Positions 1 through 8,969 of a stretch of DNA of 64,000 nt are shown here, one piece after another. The notes under the pieces were generated by a model that saw only the letters and a program-made list of their open reading frames with translations, did not search any database and was not told where the DNA came from. Every line of letters starts with the position of its first letter. Positions within the stretch are counted from its first letter, which is position 1. The stretch is from Agrobacterium sp. RAC06 (lineage in GTDB: Bacteria; Pseudomonadota; Alphaproteobacteria; Rhizobiales; Rhizobiaceae): contig NZ_CP016499.1 of NCBI RefSeq assembly GCF_001713475.1, forward strand, positions 2,542,001 through 2,606,000. Direction: 5' to 3'. A program made the translations under genes and the position numbers.

Positions 1-28
1 GGACGGCGACGTTTCTGATATTGGCCAT
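1..28 (-). CDS. 5' fragment of an unidentified gene, cut by the left edge
   Basis: On the minus strand an ATG (28-26) follows an AGGGGAT ribosome site by a few bases and opens a frame that runs off the left edge; only MANIRNVAV is visible. It lies 96 bases downstream of ugpC in the same direction, so it may be the last gene of the ugp operon. A short hydrophobic beta-strand start of this kind is common in Gfo/Idh/MocA-type NAD-dependent oxidoreductases, but nine residues cannot establish a family. Confidence 0.5.
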
Positions 29-124
29 GAGCTATCCCCTGCGATTGCCCAGCAGATTTAGGCGGCGCGCCGCGCGAAGGCAACGCCGCCGACCTTGAAT
101 TTTGCTGAAGCGATGGTGAAGCGC

Positions 125-1237
125 TCAGGCGAAGACCCGCTCGGCCTCCTGCGCGACCGGCTGCGCATCCGAAGGCGGCAGACCTGCGTCCAGCCGGCGC
201 CCCGTATCGACGGAGAAGACATGCAGCTTGGACGGGGAAATGCGCAGCGGAAGCCGCTCGCTCAACTCGACATGCGAAGCGATGACCGCAGTCATCGGCT
301 GACCTGCGACCAGACCATGGACCAGACGCTGGGCGCCGAGTTCCTCGACATAGTCGATGGCGAGCGAAAACTGAGCATCGTTCTCATGGGTCAGAACGAG
401 ATCCTCGGCGCGCATCCCAAGACGGACCGGGCCTTCCGACCAGGCGCCGTCCACCGGGAGCGCGATATCCGCGAAGTGAAGCTGTCCGCCTTCGATGCGG
501 GCATCGACGAGGTTCATGGCCGGCGAGCCGATGAAGCTTGCGACAAAGGTGGAGGCCGGGCGATTGTAGACCTCAAGCGGCGTGCCGATCTGCTCGATGC
601 GACCGCCGTTCAGGACCACCAGGCGATCAGCGAGCGTCATGGCTTCCAGCTGGTCGTGGGTGACGTAGATCGCGGTGGTCTTCAGCCGCTTCTGCAGCTT
701 GCGGATTTCGCCGCGCATGGTGACGCGCAGCTTGGCGTCGAGGTTCGACAGCGGCTCGTCGAAGAGGAAGACAGCCGGCTTGCGGACGATGGCGCGGCCC
801 ATGGCGACGCGCTGGCGCTGGCCACCAGAGAGCGCCCTCGGCTTGCGGTCGAGATATTTCTCGATCTCCAGCATCTTGGCGGCTTCTGCGACGCGGGCGG
901 CGATTTCCGTTTTCGGCGTGCCGCGGTTCTTCAGGCCGTAAGCGAGATTATCGTAGACGGTCATATGCGGATAGAGCGCATAGTTCTGGAAGACCATTGC
1001 GATGTCACGGTCTGCCGGCTCGACTTCGTTGACCACGCGGTCGCCGATCGAGATCGTGCCTTGCGAGATTTCCTCAAGCCCTGCCACCATGCGCAGCAGC
1101 GTGGACTTGCCGCAGCCCGAGGGGCCGACGAGCACGATGAACTCGCCGTCCTCGATCTGGATATCGACGGTATCGACAGCCTTGGCACCGCCCTTGTCGT
1201 AGATCTTGCAGACTTCGTTGATGTCGATGGACGCCAT
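125..1237 (-). CDS. ugpC: ABC transporter ATPase UgpC (sn-glycerol-3-phosphate / MalK-type)
   Basis: The energising subunit of the Ugp importer, which takes up sn-glycerol-3-phosphate and its diesters at the inner membrane. About 370 residues, normal for the MalK/UgpC family. Walker [10 protein letters not shown] is near residues 38-46, the Q-loop is [10 protein letters not shown], the signature [10 protein letters not shown] is near 136, Walker B is VFLFDEP and the switch is VTHDQ; a C-terminal TOBE/regulatory domain follows. A GTG nine bases upstream is also open, but the ATG at 1237 sits correctly behind AGGGAG, so it is preferred. The gene begins 14 bases after ugpE ends. MalK relatives serve many sugars; the neighbouring ugpB/A/E set the Ugp assignment. 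Confidence 0.92.
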   Translation of the reverse strand: MASIDINEVCKIYDKGGAKAVDTVDIQIEDGEFIVLVGPSGCGKSTLLRMVAGLEEISQGTISIGDRVVNEVEPADRDIAMVFQNYALYPHMTVYDNLAYGLKNRGTPKTEIAARVAEAAKMLEIEKYLDRKPRALSGGQRQRVAMGRAIVRKPAVFLFDEPLSNLDAKLRVTMRGEIRKLQKRLKTTAIYVTHDQLEAMTLADRLVVLNGGRIEQIGTPLEVYNRPASTFVASFIGSPAMNLVDARIEGGQLHFADIALPVDGAWSEGPVRLGMRAEDLVLTHENDAQFSLAIDYVEELGAQRLVHGLVAGQPMTAVIASHVELSERLPLRISPSKLHVFSVDTGRRLDAGLPPSDAQPVAQEAERVFA

Positions 1238-1251
1238 GATCGGCACTCCCT

Positions 1252-2094
1252 TTACTTGTCGGTTTCGGTGAGGCCCTTGATGAACCAGCTCTGGAACACC
1301 ACCACCACGATCACGGGCGGCAGCATGGCAAGCACGGCCATGGCAAAGGCTTCGTTATAGTCGGGGATCTGCGAGCCGATCCACACCTGGAGGATCTGCT
1401 TGATGCCGCGCATCAGGGTGTAGAAGCCCTCTTCCGTCGTCATCAGCATTGGCCAGAGATACTGGTTCCAGCCGTAGACAAACATGATGATGAAGACCGC
1501 CGCGATCATGGTGCGCGACAACGGCAAGAGCACGTCGATGAAGAACTTGAACGGACCCGCGCCGTCGATGCGCGCAGCCTCCAGGAGTTCGTCGGGCACG
1601 GACTTGAAGAACTGGCGGAAAAAGAAGGTCCCCGTTGCGGATGCCAGGAGCGGCAGGATCAGGCCCTGGTAGCTGTTCAGGAGGTTGAGATCGCTCATCA
1701 CCTTGTAGGTCGGCAGGATACGCACTTCGAGCGGCAGGAGCAGCGTCGTGAAGATCAGCCAGAAGGCGAGCGTTGCAAAGCGAAAGCGGAAATAGACGAT
1801 GGCATAGGCGGCCAGCATCGAGAGTATGATCTTGCCGATGGCGAAGCCCAGCCCCAGGATCAGCGAGTTCATCGCCATGGTCAGGCCGGTGACCTGGCCG
1901 GTGAAACCACCACTCTCAAACAGGACCTTTTCATAGGTCTCGGTGAAATGATCACCGACGGAGAGCATCAGGCCGTTCGAGTGGATCTCGGCCGCGGAAT
2001 GCGTTGATGTGGTGAAGGCGACCACCAGCGGCCCGAGCATGAAGATCACGCCCGCGATCAAGATCAGGTGGTCGAAGAATTTGGTGCGGTACAT
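1252..2094 (-). CDS. ugpE: ABC transporter permease UgpE
   Basis: One of the two membrane subunits of the glycerol-3-phosphate importer, 280 residues. About six hydrophobic segments are visible, the first at about residues 10-30. The coupling EAA loop that docks on the ATPase is at about 171-190 ([20 protein letters not shown]). The N-terminus, including the AEIHSNGLM stretch, fits the UgpE branch of the CUT1-type permeases. It lies between ugpA (10 bases upstream) and ugpC (14 bases downstream), so all three are probably translated from one mRNA. Confidence 0.92.
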   Translation of the reverse strand: MYRTKFFDHLILIAGVIFMLGPLVVAFTTSTHSAAEIHSNGLMLSVGDHFTETYEKVLFESGGFTGQVTGLTMAMNSLILGLGFAIGKIILSMLAAYAIVYFRFRFATLAFWLIFTTLLLPLEVRILPTYKVMSDLNLLNSYQGLILPLLASATGTFFFRQFFKSVPDELLEAARIDGAGPFKFFIDVLLPLSRTMIAAVFIIMFVYGWNQYLWPMLMTTEEGFYTLMRGIKQILQVWIGSQIPDYNEAFAMAVLAMLPPVIVVVVFQSWFIKGLTETDK

Positions 2095-2104
2095 GGCGCT
2101 CTCC

Positions 2105-2986
2105 TCAACCGTAATGGACGCGACGTTCGATGAAGCGGAACTGGATCATGGTCAGGACCAGCACGATCAGCATCAGAATGACTGACTGGGCCGAGGACGA
2201 ACCGAGGTCGTTGCCGCGGAAGCCGTCGAGATAGACCTTGTAGACCAGCGTGATCGGATTGTTGGCGGCACTGTCTTTGACGATGACGTCGACGACGCCG
2301 AAGGTGTCGAAGAGCGAATAAGTCATGTTGATGATGAGCAGGAAGAAGGCGGTCGGCGCCAAGAGGGGGAGCGTCACGGTCCAGAAGCGGCGGGTGCCGG
2401 ACTTGCAGTCCATCGTTGCCGCCTCCCGGATCGAATTCGGGATGCCCTGAAGCCCGGAGAGGAAGAAGATGAAGTTGTAGGGGATCTGGTTCCACACGGC
2501 GATCAGCACCATGGCAAAGGCCGTGTCGAAATAGTTGATACCAATCTTCATGTCCCAGCCGAACCACGAGACAAAGGTAACAAACGGGCCGATGTGCTGG
2601 TCGAAGAACATCAGGCCAATCAGGCCTGCTACAGGTGGGGCAATGGCATAAACGATGATCAACAGGGTCTTGTAGGTCGACTGCCCTCTGATGACCGCAT
2701 CGGCCTTCAAGGCGAGCAGCAGGCCGAGAGACAGGACGAGAAAAGTGACGATGACGCTGAAAGCGACCGTGAAGCGCGCGATGCGTCCATATTGGGACGC
2801 CGAGAAGATGTCGCCATAATTGCTCAAGCCGACAAAGGTCGATCCGAAGCCGAAGGGATCTTCGATGTAGAAGGAGGACTGGATCGCCTGCACAGACGGC
2901 CAGTAAAAGAAGATCGCGATGATCGCCAACTGCGGCAGAAGAAACAGGTAAGGCAGAAATCGCGAATTGAACTGGACGCGCTTCAT
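2105..2986 (-). CDS. ugpA: ABC transporter permease UgpA
   Basis: The partner permease of UgpE, 293 residues with about six membrane spans (the first near 12-32). The EAA loop is recognisable near residue 188 (REAATMDCKSGTRRFW), although the usual G-A-G of this loop is replaced by C-K-S, a small departure from the family pattern. The SFYIEDPFGFGSTFVGLSNY segment after the first span is typical of UgpA. It follows ugpB across a 69-base gap containing a strong hairpin, which probably lowers expression of the membrane and ATPase subunits relative to the binding protein. Confidence 0.92.
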   Translation of the reverse strand: MKRVQFNSRFLPYLFLLPQLAIIAIFFYWPSVQAIQSSFYIEDPFGFGSTFVGLSNYGDIFSASQYGRIARFTVAFSVIVTFLVLSLGLLLALKADAVIRGQSTYKTLLIIVYAIAPPVAGLIGLMFFDQHIGPFVTFVSWFGWDMKIGINYFDTAFAMVLIAVWNQIPYNFIFFLSGLQGIPNSIREAATMDCKSGTRRFWTVTLPLLAPTAFFLLIINMTYSLFDTFGVVDVIVKDSAANNPITLVYKVYLDGFRGNDLGSSSAQSVILMLIVLVLTMIQFRFIERRVHYG

Positions 2987-3007
2987 CAGGGGCCCCTTAA
3001 TGGAAAG

Positions 3008-3030
3008 CCCGGGGACCGATGGTCCCCGGG
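3008..3030 (-). promoter_or_regulatory. Intercistronic hairpin between ugpB and ugpA
   Basis: A perfect 10-bp inverted repeat, CCCGGGGACC and GGTCCCCGGG, with a 3-base loop. No U-run follows it, so it is more likely an mRNA-stabilising or attenuating hairpin than a full terminator. A stem at this place is common behind periplasmic binding-protein genes, which must be made in excess over the permease. Confidence 0.75.
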
Positions 3031-3055
3031 AACGACATTGGACAGGACGGTTCTA

Positions 3056-4354
3056 TCAGCCGGCGGTCTTGGCGAAGCGGGCGAGGATCTCGTTGGCTTC
3101 GGCTTCGATCGTCTTGAAGGCGTCTTCTACGGTGACTTCACCCGAGAAGATCTTGACGAATTCGCGGTTCATGACGTCGCGGATCTGCGGGTAGAAGCCC
3201 ATGCGATAGCCCTTCGACCATTCGCCGCCCTTCAGCATCAGCTGCTGCAGGCCAACTTCTGCCTGGGGGGTGCGCTCGTAGTGGCCGTCCTTCTTAGCCA
3301 GCTCATAAGCGGCCGTCGTCAGCGGCACGTAGCCGGTTTCCTTGTGGTAGTAGTACTGGATTTCCGGCGAGGCGATGAAGTTGAAGAAGTCGCCGGTGCA
3401 CTTGTTCTCTTCAGCCGGCTTGCCCGCCATGGCGAACAGGGCAGCGCCACCAATGAAGGAGTTGGTGCCGGAGCCTTCGATGCTGCTCCAGCTTGGCAGG
3501 AAGGTCGCGGCGAAGGGCATGGTGGCGGTCTTCAGGAGGCCGCCGAAGGAACCGGAGGAGCCAACCCAGAGAGCGACCTTGCCTTCTTCGAAGGGCTTCT
3601 GGTTGTCGTTCCAGCCGGCGCCGTAGAAGGCGAACATGCCGGCGTCCTGCCATTCCTTGAGCTTGGAGAACATCATCCGCTGCTCTTCGGTGTTGATCAG
3701 GATTTTGGTGTCTACGACGCTTTCGTAACCATTGTTGTTGGTCGCGAACTGGAGATTGTTGCGCGAATGGAAGTTCTCGACCATCTGCCAGGGCAGGTGC
3801 GACTGGACGAGCGGAGTGTAGCCGGCTTCCTTCAGCTTCGGCGCAATCGCCTCAAACTCTTCCCAGGTCTTCGGGGCCTCAACGCCGGCCTTCTTCAGGG
3901 CGTCGACGTTGTAATACATGATCGGGGCAGACGAGGACAGCGGCATGCCGACAAACTTGCCGTCTGCATCGGCGTAGAAGTAGCGAACGCCCTGGATGTA
4001 GTCTTCGGCGTTGAAGGTGTGGCCGGCTTCGCGGATGATGTCTTCAGCGGCGACGGTTGCACCCTTGGCATTGATGATGGTGGCAGCACCGGCATCGAAG
4101 ACCTGCAAGATGTTCGGGTGCTGGCCCGAACGGAATGCAGCAATGCCAGAAGCCAGAGCTTCTTCATAGGTGCCCTTGGACACAGGCGTCAGAACACAGG
4201 CGGTCTGGGCTGCATTGAACTTGACGGCCAGTTCGTTCAGAACTTCGCCGTTGCGGCCGCCCATGCCGTGCCACCAGGTGATGTTGGTCGCGGCAAGCGT
4301 CGTCGATGCGGTCATGGTCAGGGCCAGAGCGGCCAGGGAAATCTTCTTGATCAT
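3056..4354 (-). CDS. ugpB: Periplasmic sn-glycerol-3-phosphate binding protein UgpB
   Basis: The substrate-binding protein of the Ugp importer, 432 residues. A Sec signal peptide (MIKKISLAALALTMTASTTLA) is followed by the mature start ATNITWWHGMGG; the WWH...G segment and the later SSSAPIMYYNVDALKKAG and EEGKVALWVGSSG segments are typical of UgpB in the solute-binding family 1. It is the first gene of ugpBAEC. Its upstream region carries a phased TGTCA repeat resembling a Pho box, which fits the known PhoB control of ugp genes in E. coli and Sinorhizobium. Specificity for glycerol-3-phosphate is inferred from family resemblance. Confidence 0.93.
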   Translation of the reverse strand: MIKKISLAALALTMTASTTLAATNITWWHGMGGRNGEVLNELAVKFNAAQTACVLTPVSKGTYEEALASGIAAFRSGQHPNILQVFDAGAATIINAKGATVAAEDIIREAGHTFNAEDYIQGVRYFYADADGKFVGMPLSSSAPIMYYNVDALKKAGVEAPKTWEEFEAIAPKLKEAGYTPLVQSHLPWQMVENFHSRNNLQFATNNNGYESVVDTKILINTEEQRMMFSKLKEWQDAGMFAFYGAGWNDNQKPFEEGKVALWVGSSGSFGGLLKTATMPFAATFLPSWSSIEGSGTNSFIGGAALFAMAGKPAEENKCTGDFFNFIASPEIQYYYHKETGYVPLTTAAYELAKKDGHYERTPQAEVGLQQLMLKGGEWSKGYRMGFYPQIRDVMNREFVKIFSGEVTVEDAFKTIEAEANEILARFAKTAG

Positions 4355-4408
4355 GGGTTAGATCCTCTCCACCGGTTGTTGCGGTGAGGGCTCCAATAGG
4401 GCCGATCC

Positions 4409-4448
4409 ATGACAGCGACTTGAATCTTTTATGACAGACCTGTCACAA
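4409..4448 (-). promoter_or_regulatory. Candidate Pho box upstream of ugpB
   Basis: Read on the minus strand, 7-base units occur every 11 bases: TTGTGAC (4448-4442), CTGTCAT (4437-4431), a degenerate GATTCAA (4426-4420) and CTGTCAT (4415-4409). PhoB sites are direct 7-base repeats with 11-base spacing and the core CTGTCAT, so phase and sequence both fit. The block ends 55 bases upstream of the ugpB start. No other gene lies close enough on that strand to be the target. Confidence 0.78.
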
Positions 4449-4489
4449 TGAATGGGTTTCGAAAAATCGTGATCGAAACTCAAACGAAG

Positions 4490-4858
4490 CTAAAATGCGC
4501 CCTCGAAATGGACAGGCCAGCGCCACGGCTGCACCACAATGATATCATGGCGAAGTGACAGACGTGTTGCATCGGATTGCCTGCGAAGCCAATGATCTGC
4601 GGCATTGGCGATGCGGCGCTCGGCCTCGTGGCCGACCGCATCGACGCCGGCGCGCAGGTCTTTTCGAGCTTTCACTTCGACAAAAAGAACCAGATCGCCA
4701 CGACGGGCGATGATGTCCACTTCGCCGGCTTTCGTCTTGTAGCGGAGCGCCACGATCCGGTAGCCCTTCAGGAGGAGCGCGAGGGCGGCCCGGTATTCCG
4801 ACCAGCGGCCCAGCCTCTCGGCGCGGATGCGTTTTCGATCCGCGCCTCTGGGCGTCAT
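4490..4858 (-). CDS. UPF0102 (YraN family) endonuclease-like protein
   Basis: A 122-residue member of the YraN/UPF0102 family, which has a restriction-endonuclease-like fold. The signature is complete: G-x-x-x-E near the start (GRWSEYRAA), then GYRIVALRYKTKAGEVDIIARRGDLVLFVEVKAR, where the E/D and ExK residues form the PD-(D/E)xK-like site. Cellular role is not established. Its ATG overlaps the rsmI stop by four bases, so it is translationally coupled; rsmI-yraN linkage is widespread in bacteria. Confidence 0.9.
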   Translation of the reverse strand: MTPRGADRKRIRAERLGRWSEYRAALALLLKGYRIVALRYKTKAGEVDIIARRGDLVLFVEVKARKDLRAGVDAVGHEAERRIANAADHWLRRQSDATRLSLRHDIIVVQPWRWPVHFEGAF

Positions 4859-5772
4859 GCGGCCCCCTTGAGTTCCAGCAGCCGCTGGTAAAGCTCCTTG
4901 CGCGGCAGGCCGGTCAGCTTTGCGGCTTCCGTTGCGGCCTTGGCCGTCGGCATGGTGGTCGACAGTTCGGCGAGCAGGCTATCGACATCAGCGGCGTCAG
5001 GCGCTGCATCTGGGGCGGGCGGGCCGATGACGAGCACGATCTCGCCCTTGACCGTCTTGTCGGCATAGTCGCTGGCGAGGTCTCCGAGCGGACCTCTACG
5101 GAACTCCTCGAAAGTCTTGGTCAATTCGCGGCAGACTGAGGCCGGCCGATCGATGCCCAGTTCGTCGGCTGCCGCGACAAGCGTATCCCCGATCCGGTGC
5201 GGGGACTCGAAGAAGATCAGGGTTGCCGGCACCTTGGCGAGTTCGCGAAGTCGGTCGCGCTTGGCCTTGTCCTTGGTCGGCAGGAAACCGGCAAACAGGA
5301 AAGCGTCGTTCGGCAAGCCGGAACCGACAAGGGCCGCGAGCGGTGCGGAGGCGCCGGGGATCGGCACGACGCGGTGGCCCGCCTCGATCGCCAACTGGCC
5401 GAGGCGATAACCGGGGTCGGAGACGAGCGGCGTGCCGGCATCGGAGACAAGCGCCACCGACTTGCCGGCTTCGAGGGCGGCCAGCAGCCGGGCGCCTGCC
5501 TCGTCGGCATTGTATTCGTGATAGGCGTAAGGGCGGTTCTCGATGCCGTAGCGGTCGAGAAGGACCCGGGTGACCCGCGTGTCCTCGCAGGCGAGCACGT
5601 CTGCACCGGCCAGCGTTTCGAGCGCGCGGATGGTGATGTCGCCGAGATTGCCGATCGGGGTCGCGACCAGATAAAGCGCAGGCTCCAGCGGCCGCGCCGC
5701 GACCGGCGTGTCGTTGAGGCGATAGCGCTTCGAGGTGGCTGCAACCGGCTGATTTTTGTCTTCTGTTGTCAT
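4855..5772 (-). CDS. rsmI: 16S rRNA (cytidine-1402-2'-O)-methyltransferase RsmI
   Basis: Methylates the 2'-O of C1402 in the 16S rRNA P site, using S-adenosylmethionine. A tetrapyrrole-methylase fold is evident: LYLVATPIGNLGDIT near residues 33-47, the VSDAGTPLVSDPG loop near 105-120, then PGASA and FFESPHRI. About 305 residues from the chosen ATG at 5772 (MTTEDKNQPV), which has GGAGG 11 bases upstream; ATGs at 5796 and 5829 are also in frame but lie outside the conserved domain. It is co-directional and overlapping with yraN, and divergent from dnaN. Confidence 0.93.
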   Translation of the reverse strand: MTTEDKNQPVAATSKRYRLNDTPVAARPLEPALYLVATPIGNLGDITIRALETLAGADVLACEDTRVTRVLLDRYGIENRPYAYHEYNADEAGARLLAALEAGKSVALVSDAGTPLVSDPGYRLGQLAIEAGHRVVPIPGASAPLAALVGSGLPNDAFLFAGFLPTKDKAKRDRLRELAKVPATLIFFESPHRIGDTLVAAADELGIDRPASVCRELTKTFEEFRRGPLGDLASDYADKTVKGEIVLVIGPPAPDAAPDAADVDSLLAELSTTMPTAKAATEAAKLTGLPRKELYQRLLELKGAA

Positions 5773-5997
5773 GGCGCCTTTATCCTCCACCCCCATGCTC
5801 GCGGCAAGGGTGCCCGGCCCATAAACCATTCCGGCAAGCTCTGCTGGGGACTGGCGTGGAAAACCTTGGAGCCTCTTGCTTTTCCCGCAAATTTGCTGCC
5901 ATTTTGCCCGTCCACATCGTCCGGCCCGGGGACTGCCCGGCCCCTATTTTCCGATCCGGAACTCCGGAAGACGACACGTCGAAAGCGGTAGCATCCC

Positions 5998-7116
5998 ATG
6001 CGTATAACTCTTGAACGGTCCAATCTCCTCAAGTCCCTCAATCACGTGCACCGCGTGGTTGAGCGTCGCAACACGATCCCGATCCTGTCGAACGTGCTGC
6101 TGAAGGCCGAGGGCGCCGAGCTCGATATGAAGGCGACGGACCTCGACCTTGAGATTACTGAGGGCACACCTGCCATGGTCGAGCAAGCCGGCGCCACGAC
6201 GGTCCCGGCACATTTGCTTTATGAAATCGTGCGCAAGCTGCCCGACGGTTCCGAGGTTCTGCTCGCCACCAATCCGGATGGCGGCACGATGACGGTGGCG
6301 TCCGGCCGCTCGAAGTTTTCGCTGCAGTGCCTGCCGCAGTCGGACTTCCCGGATCTCACCGCTGGCACCTTCACCCATTCCTTCAAGATGAAGGCATCCG
6401 ATTTCAAGATGTTGATCGATCGCACCCAGTTTGCGATCTCGACGGAAGAGACCCGTTACTACCTGAACGGCATCTTCCTGCACACGATCGAGGCGGGCGG
6501 AGCTTTGAAGCTGCGCGCCGTTGCAACCGACGGCCATCGCCTGGCGCGCGCCGATGTCGACGCACCCTCGGGTTCGGAAGGCATGCCCGGCATCATCATT
6601 CCGCGCAAGACGGTCGGGGAGCTGCAGAAGCTGATCGACAATCCGGATCTCATCATCGGCATCGAGATCTCCGATTCCAAGATCCGCCTCTCAATCGGCT
6701 CGGTCGTTCTGACGTCCAAGCTGATCGACGGCACCTTCCCGGACTATCAGCGCGTTATCCCGCAGGCGAACGACAAGGAAATGCGCGTCGATTGCCAGAC
6801 CTTCGCGCGTGCCGTCGACCGCGTCTCGACGATCTCGTCCGAGCGTGGCCGCGCCGTGAAGCTGGCGCTGGCCGATGGTCAGCTGATGCTGACGGTCAAC
6901 AACCCGGATTCGGGAAGTGCGACGGAAGAAGTCGCCGTCGGCTATGAAAGCGACGCGATGGAGATCGGCTTCAACGCCAAATATCTCCTCGACATTACCG
7001 CCCAGCTGTCGGGCGACGACGCGATCTTCCTGCTCGCAGATGCCGGCTCTCCGACGCTCATTCGTGATACGGCCGGCGCCGACGCGCTGTATGTCCTGAT
7101 GCCGATGCGCGTGTAA
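5998..7116 (+). CDS. dnaN: DNA polymerase III beta sliding clamp DnaN
   Basis: The ring-shaped processivity clamp that holds polymerase III and other repair and replication proteins on DNA. 372 residues, the usual length, from MRITLERSNLLKSLNHVHRVVERRNTIPIL to the family-typical ending ALYVLMPMRV. The three repeated clamp domains are present; ATDGHRLA and GTFPDYQRV-type segments are seen. dnaN here is not beside dnaA or recF but between divergent rsmI and pmtA, as expected in rhizobia. The upstream 225 bases are shared with the rsmI promoter side. Confidence 0.97.
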   Translation: MRITLERSNLLKSLNHVHRVVERRNTIPILSNVLLKAEGAELDMKATDLDLEITEGTPAMVEQAGATTVPAHLLYEIVRKLPDGSEVLLATNPDGGTMTVASGRSKFSLQCLPQSDFPDLTAGTFTHSFKMKASDFKMLIDRTQFAISTEETRYYLNGIFLHTIEAGGALKLRAVATDGHRLARADVDAPSGSEGMPGIIIPRKTVGELQKLIDNPDLIIGIEISDSKIRLSIGSVVLTSKLIDGTFPDYQRVIPQANDKEMRVDCQTFARAVDRVSTISSERGRAVKLALADGQLMLTVNNPDSGSATEEVAVGYESDAMEIGFNAKYLLDITAQLSGDDAIFLLADAGSPTLIRDTAGADALYVLMPMRV

Positions 7117-7168
7117 CGCGCCCCGTCTCTGGCGGGTCGATGGCTCGCCAGCGTCATTCTCTCTTGCA

Positions 7169-7200
7169 ATTGCGACAAAACGACCCAAAATTGTCGCAAT
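7169..7200. repeat. 10-bp perfect inverted repeat upstream of pmtA
   Basis: ATTGCGACAA (7169-7178) and TTGTCGCAAT (7191-7200) are perfect reverse complements separated by 12 bases; centres are 22 bases apart, two helical turns. A second small stem, GCTCG and CGAGC (about 7203-7218), follows directly. The repeat lies 41-72 bases before the pmtA start, where an operator or structured leader would be expected. Confidence 0.65.
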
Positions 7201-7240
7201 GCGCTCGAACAATCGAGCAGCAACAATAAGAGGGACGACC

Positions 7241-7834
7241 ATGGCTATCCGATTGAAGGAACGGTTCGAGAAAAAATTCGACGAGGAAATCCGTTTCTTC
7301 AAAGGCATGATGCAGGGTCCCAAGACAGTCGGCGCGATCGTGCCGACGTCTTCGGTGACGGCAAAGCGCATGGCGAGCGTCATCGATGTGAAGTCGGGCC
7401 TTCCGGTCCTCGAGCTCGGCCCCGGCACGGGCGTGATCACCAAGCAGATCCTGGCGCGTGGAGTGCCGCCCGAGAAGATCGTTTCGGTCGAGTATTCCGA
7501 GGATTTCTATCGCCGCCTGGTCGAGGACTATGCCGGCGTCAACTTCATCCACGGCGACGCCTTCAACCTCGAAAACACCCTGGGTCGTTTTTCGGACCAG
7601 ATCTTCGATTGCGTCATATGCGCCGTGCCGATGCTGAGCTTCCCGATGGAAGCCCGTATCCAACTGCTCGAAGACCTGCTGTCCCGCATCCCCGAAGGGC
7701 GCCCCGTGGTGCAGATCACCTACGGCCCGGTGTCGCCTGTTATCGCCAAGCCCGATCGCTATCACATTCAGCATTTCGACTTCGTCGTGCGCAATATCCC
7801 GCCCGCCCAGCTCTGGATCTACCGCAAGGCCTGA
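7241..7834 (+). CDS. pmtA: Phospholipid N-methyltransferase PmtA
   Basis: Converts phosphatidylethanolamine stepwise to phosphatidylcholine at the cytoplasmic membrane with S-adenosylmethionine. 197 residues. The N-terminal basic amphipathic helix (MAIRLKERFEKKFDEEIRFF), which binds the membrane in this family, is followed by SAM motif I VLELGPGTGVIT (residues 56-67), VEYSEDFYRRL and the late TYGPVSPV. The start at 7241 is behind AGAGGGA; an upstream in-frame ATG at 7199 overlaps the inverted repeat and is less likely. The sequence resembles the Sinorhizobium/Agrobacterium type strongly. Confidence 0.92.
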   Translation: MAIRLKERFEKKFDEEIRFFKGMMQGPKTVGAIVPTSSVTAKRMASVIDVKSGLPVLELGPGTGVITKQILARGVPPEKIVSVEYSEDFYRRLVEDYAGVNFIHGDAFNLENTLGRFSDQIFDCVICAVPMLSFPMEARIQLLEDLLSRIPEGRPVVQITYGPVSPVIAKPDRYHIQHFDFVVRNIPPAQLWIYRKA

Positions 7835-7950
7835 TCGGCCAGTTTTGCGGAGAACGGGGGATCGTCGATCCCCCTGCCCTTGTCATGCTTGCGATTTGAC
7901 GCGCGGCATGCGAGTGGACGGGGCATGGAGATCTGGCAGGAGTCTTTGTC

Positions 7951-8655
7951 TTGAGCGCACGTCACCGTCTCATCGTCGGACTGGATGTTCCGACTGTCCA
8001 GGAAGCGGAGCGCGTCGTCTCGACACTCGGCGACAGCATCTCCTTCTACAAGATCGGCTATCAGCTCGCCTTTGCCGGTGGATTGGAATTTGCCCGCGAT
8101 CTCGCGAAAGAAGGCAAGCAGGTCTTCCTCGACATGAAGCTGCTGGACATCGACAACACGGTGGCGTCTGCGGTCGAGAACATCGCGCGCATGGGCATGA
8201 CCATGCTGACCCTGCATGCCTATCCGAAGGCCATGGCGGCAGCCGTCAAGGCGGCCGAGGGATCCGGTCTTTGCCTACTCGGCGTGACGGTGCTGACCTC
8301 CATGGATGAACAGGATCTGACGGATGCCGGCTACGAATACGATCCGCATACGCTCGTGCTGAAACGCGCCGAACAGGCCCGCATCGCCGGCATGGGCGGG
8401 ATCGTCTGCTCGGCCGAAGAGGCGTCGGCCGTGCGTGGAATCGTCGGACCGAAACTTGCGATCGTCACCCCCGGCATCCGCCCGACAGGCGCCGACAAGG
8501 GCGACCAAAAGCGCGTCATGACGCCGTCTGACGCGATTGCCGCCGGATCGAGCCACCTCGTCGTCGCTCGACCGATCGTCAAGGCAGAGGATCCGAAGGC
8601 GGCAGCGCTTGCGATCCTCGCCGAGATGGACGAGGCGCTGCTCAAGCAGCATTAA
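7951..8655 (+). CDS. pyrF: Orotidine-5'-phosphate decarboxylase PyrF
   Basis: Decarboxylates orotidine monophosphate to UMP, the last step of de novo pyrimidine synthesis. 234 residues. The catalytic D-x-K-x-x-D set is in [12 protein letters not shown] (D61, K63, D66), with [19 protein letters not shown] as the phosphate-binding loop and [10 protein letters not shown] near the end. Translation starts at TTG (7951), with CAGGAG 10-12 bases upstream; no ATG or GTG fits the conserved N-terminus [12 protein letters not shown]. It follows pmtA in the same direction after a 116-base gap. Confidence 0.95.
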   Translation: MSARHRLIVGLDVPTVQEAERVVSTLGDSISFYKIGYQLAFAGGLEFARDLAKEGKQVFLDMKLLDIDNTVASAVENIARMGMTMLTLHAYPKAMAAAVKAAEGSGLCLLGVTVLTSMDEQDLTDAGYEYDPHTLVLKRAEQARIAGMGGIVCSAEEASAVRGIVGPKLAIVTPGIRPTGADKGDQKRVMTPSDAIAAGSSHLVVARPIVKAEDPKAAALAILAEMDEALLKQH

Positions 8656-8681
8656 GCACAGCCGATATGGGAGGAGAGACC

Positions 8682-8969
8682 ATGGCCAAGGGATACTGGA
8701 TCGCACGCGTCGATATACGCGATGCGGAGCGCTACAAGGATTATGTCGCCGCCGCGAAGCCGGCCTTCGAGACATATGGCGCCAAATTCCTCGCAAGAGG
8801 TGGTGCCTATACCCTGGTTGAGGGCGATGGGCGGGCGCGCAACGTGGTGATCGAGTTCCCCACCTATCAGGCCGCCGTCGATTGCTACAACTCGCCGGAG
8901 TACCAGATCGCCGCCAAGATCCGCCAGGAAGTGGCGGACGGGGAAATCGTGGTTGTCGAGGGCATCTGA
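8682..8969 (+). CDS. DUF1330 domain protein
   Basis: A 95-residue protein of the dimeric alpha/beta-barrel fold DUF1330 family: MAKGYWIARVDIRDAERYKDYVAAAKP, then GAKFLARGG and VVIEFPTYQAAVDCYNSPEYQ, the usual pattern of this family, ending VADGEIVVVEG. Function is not known; relatives resemble small mono-oxygenase-like barrels without a shown reaction. The start at 8682 has a strong GGGAGGAGAG 5 bases upstream. It lies 26 bases after pyrF and is probably co-transcribed. Confidence 0.88.
   Translation: MAKGYWIARVDIRDAERYKDYVAAAKPAFETYGAKFLARGGAYTLVEGDGRARNVVIEFPTYQAAVDCYNSPEYQIAAKIRQEVADGEIVVVEGI

Noticed and set aside
95..1360. 421-codon plus-strand frame opposite ugpC
   Set aside because: Shadow of the intact ATPase; no domain, and the composition is that of a reverse-complement frame.
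2594..4387. 597-codon open frame on the plus strand, opposite ugpA and ugpB
   Set aside because: A long antisense frame in GC-rich DNA. Its sequence is Arg/Gly/Asp-rich and lacks any family pattern, while both minus-strand genes are complete.
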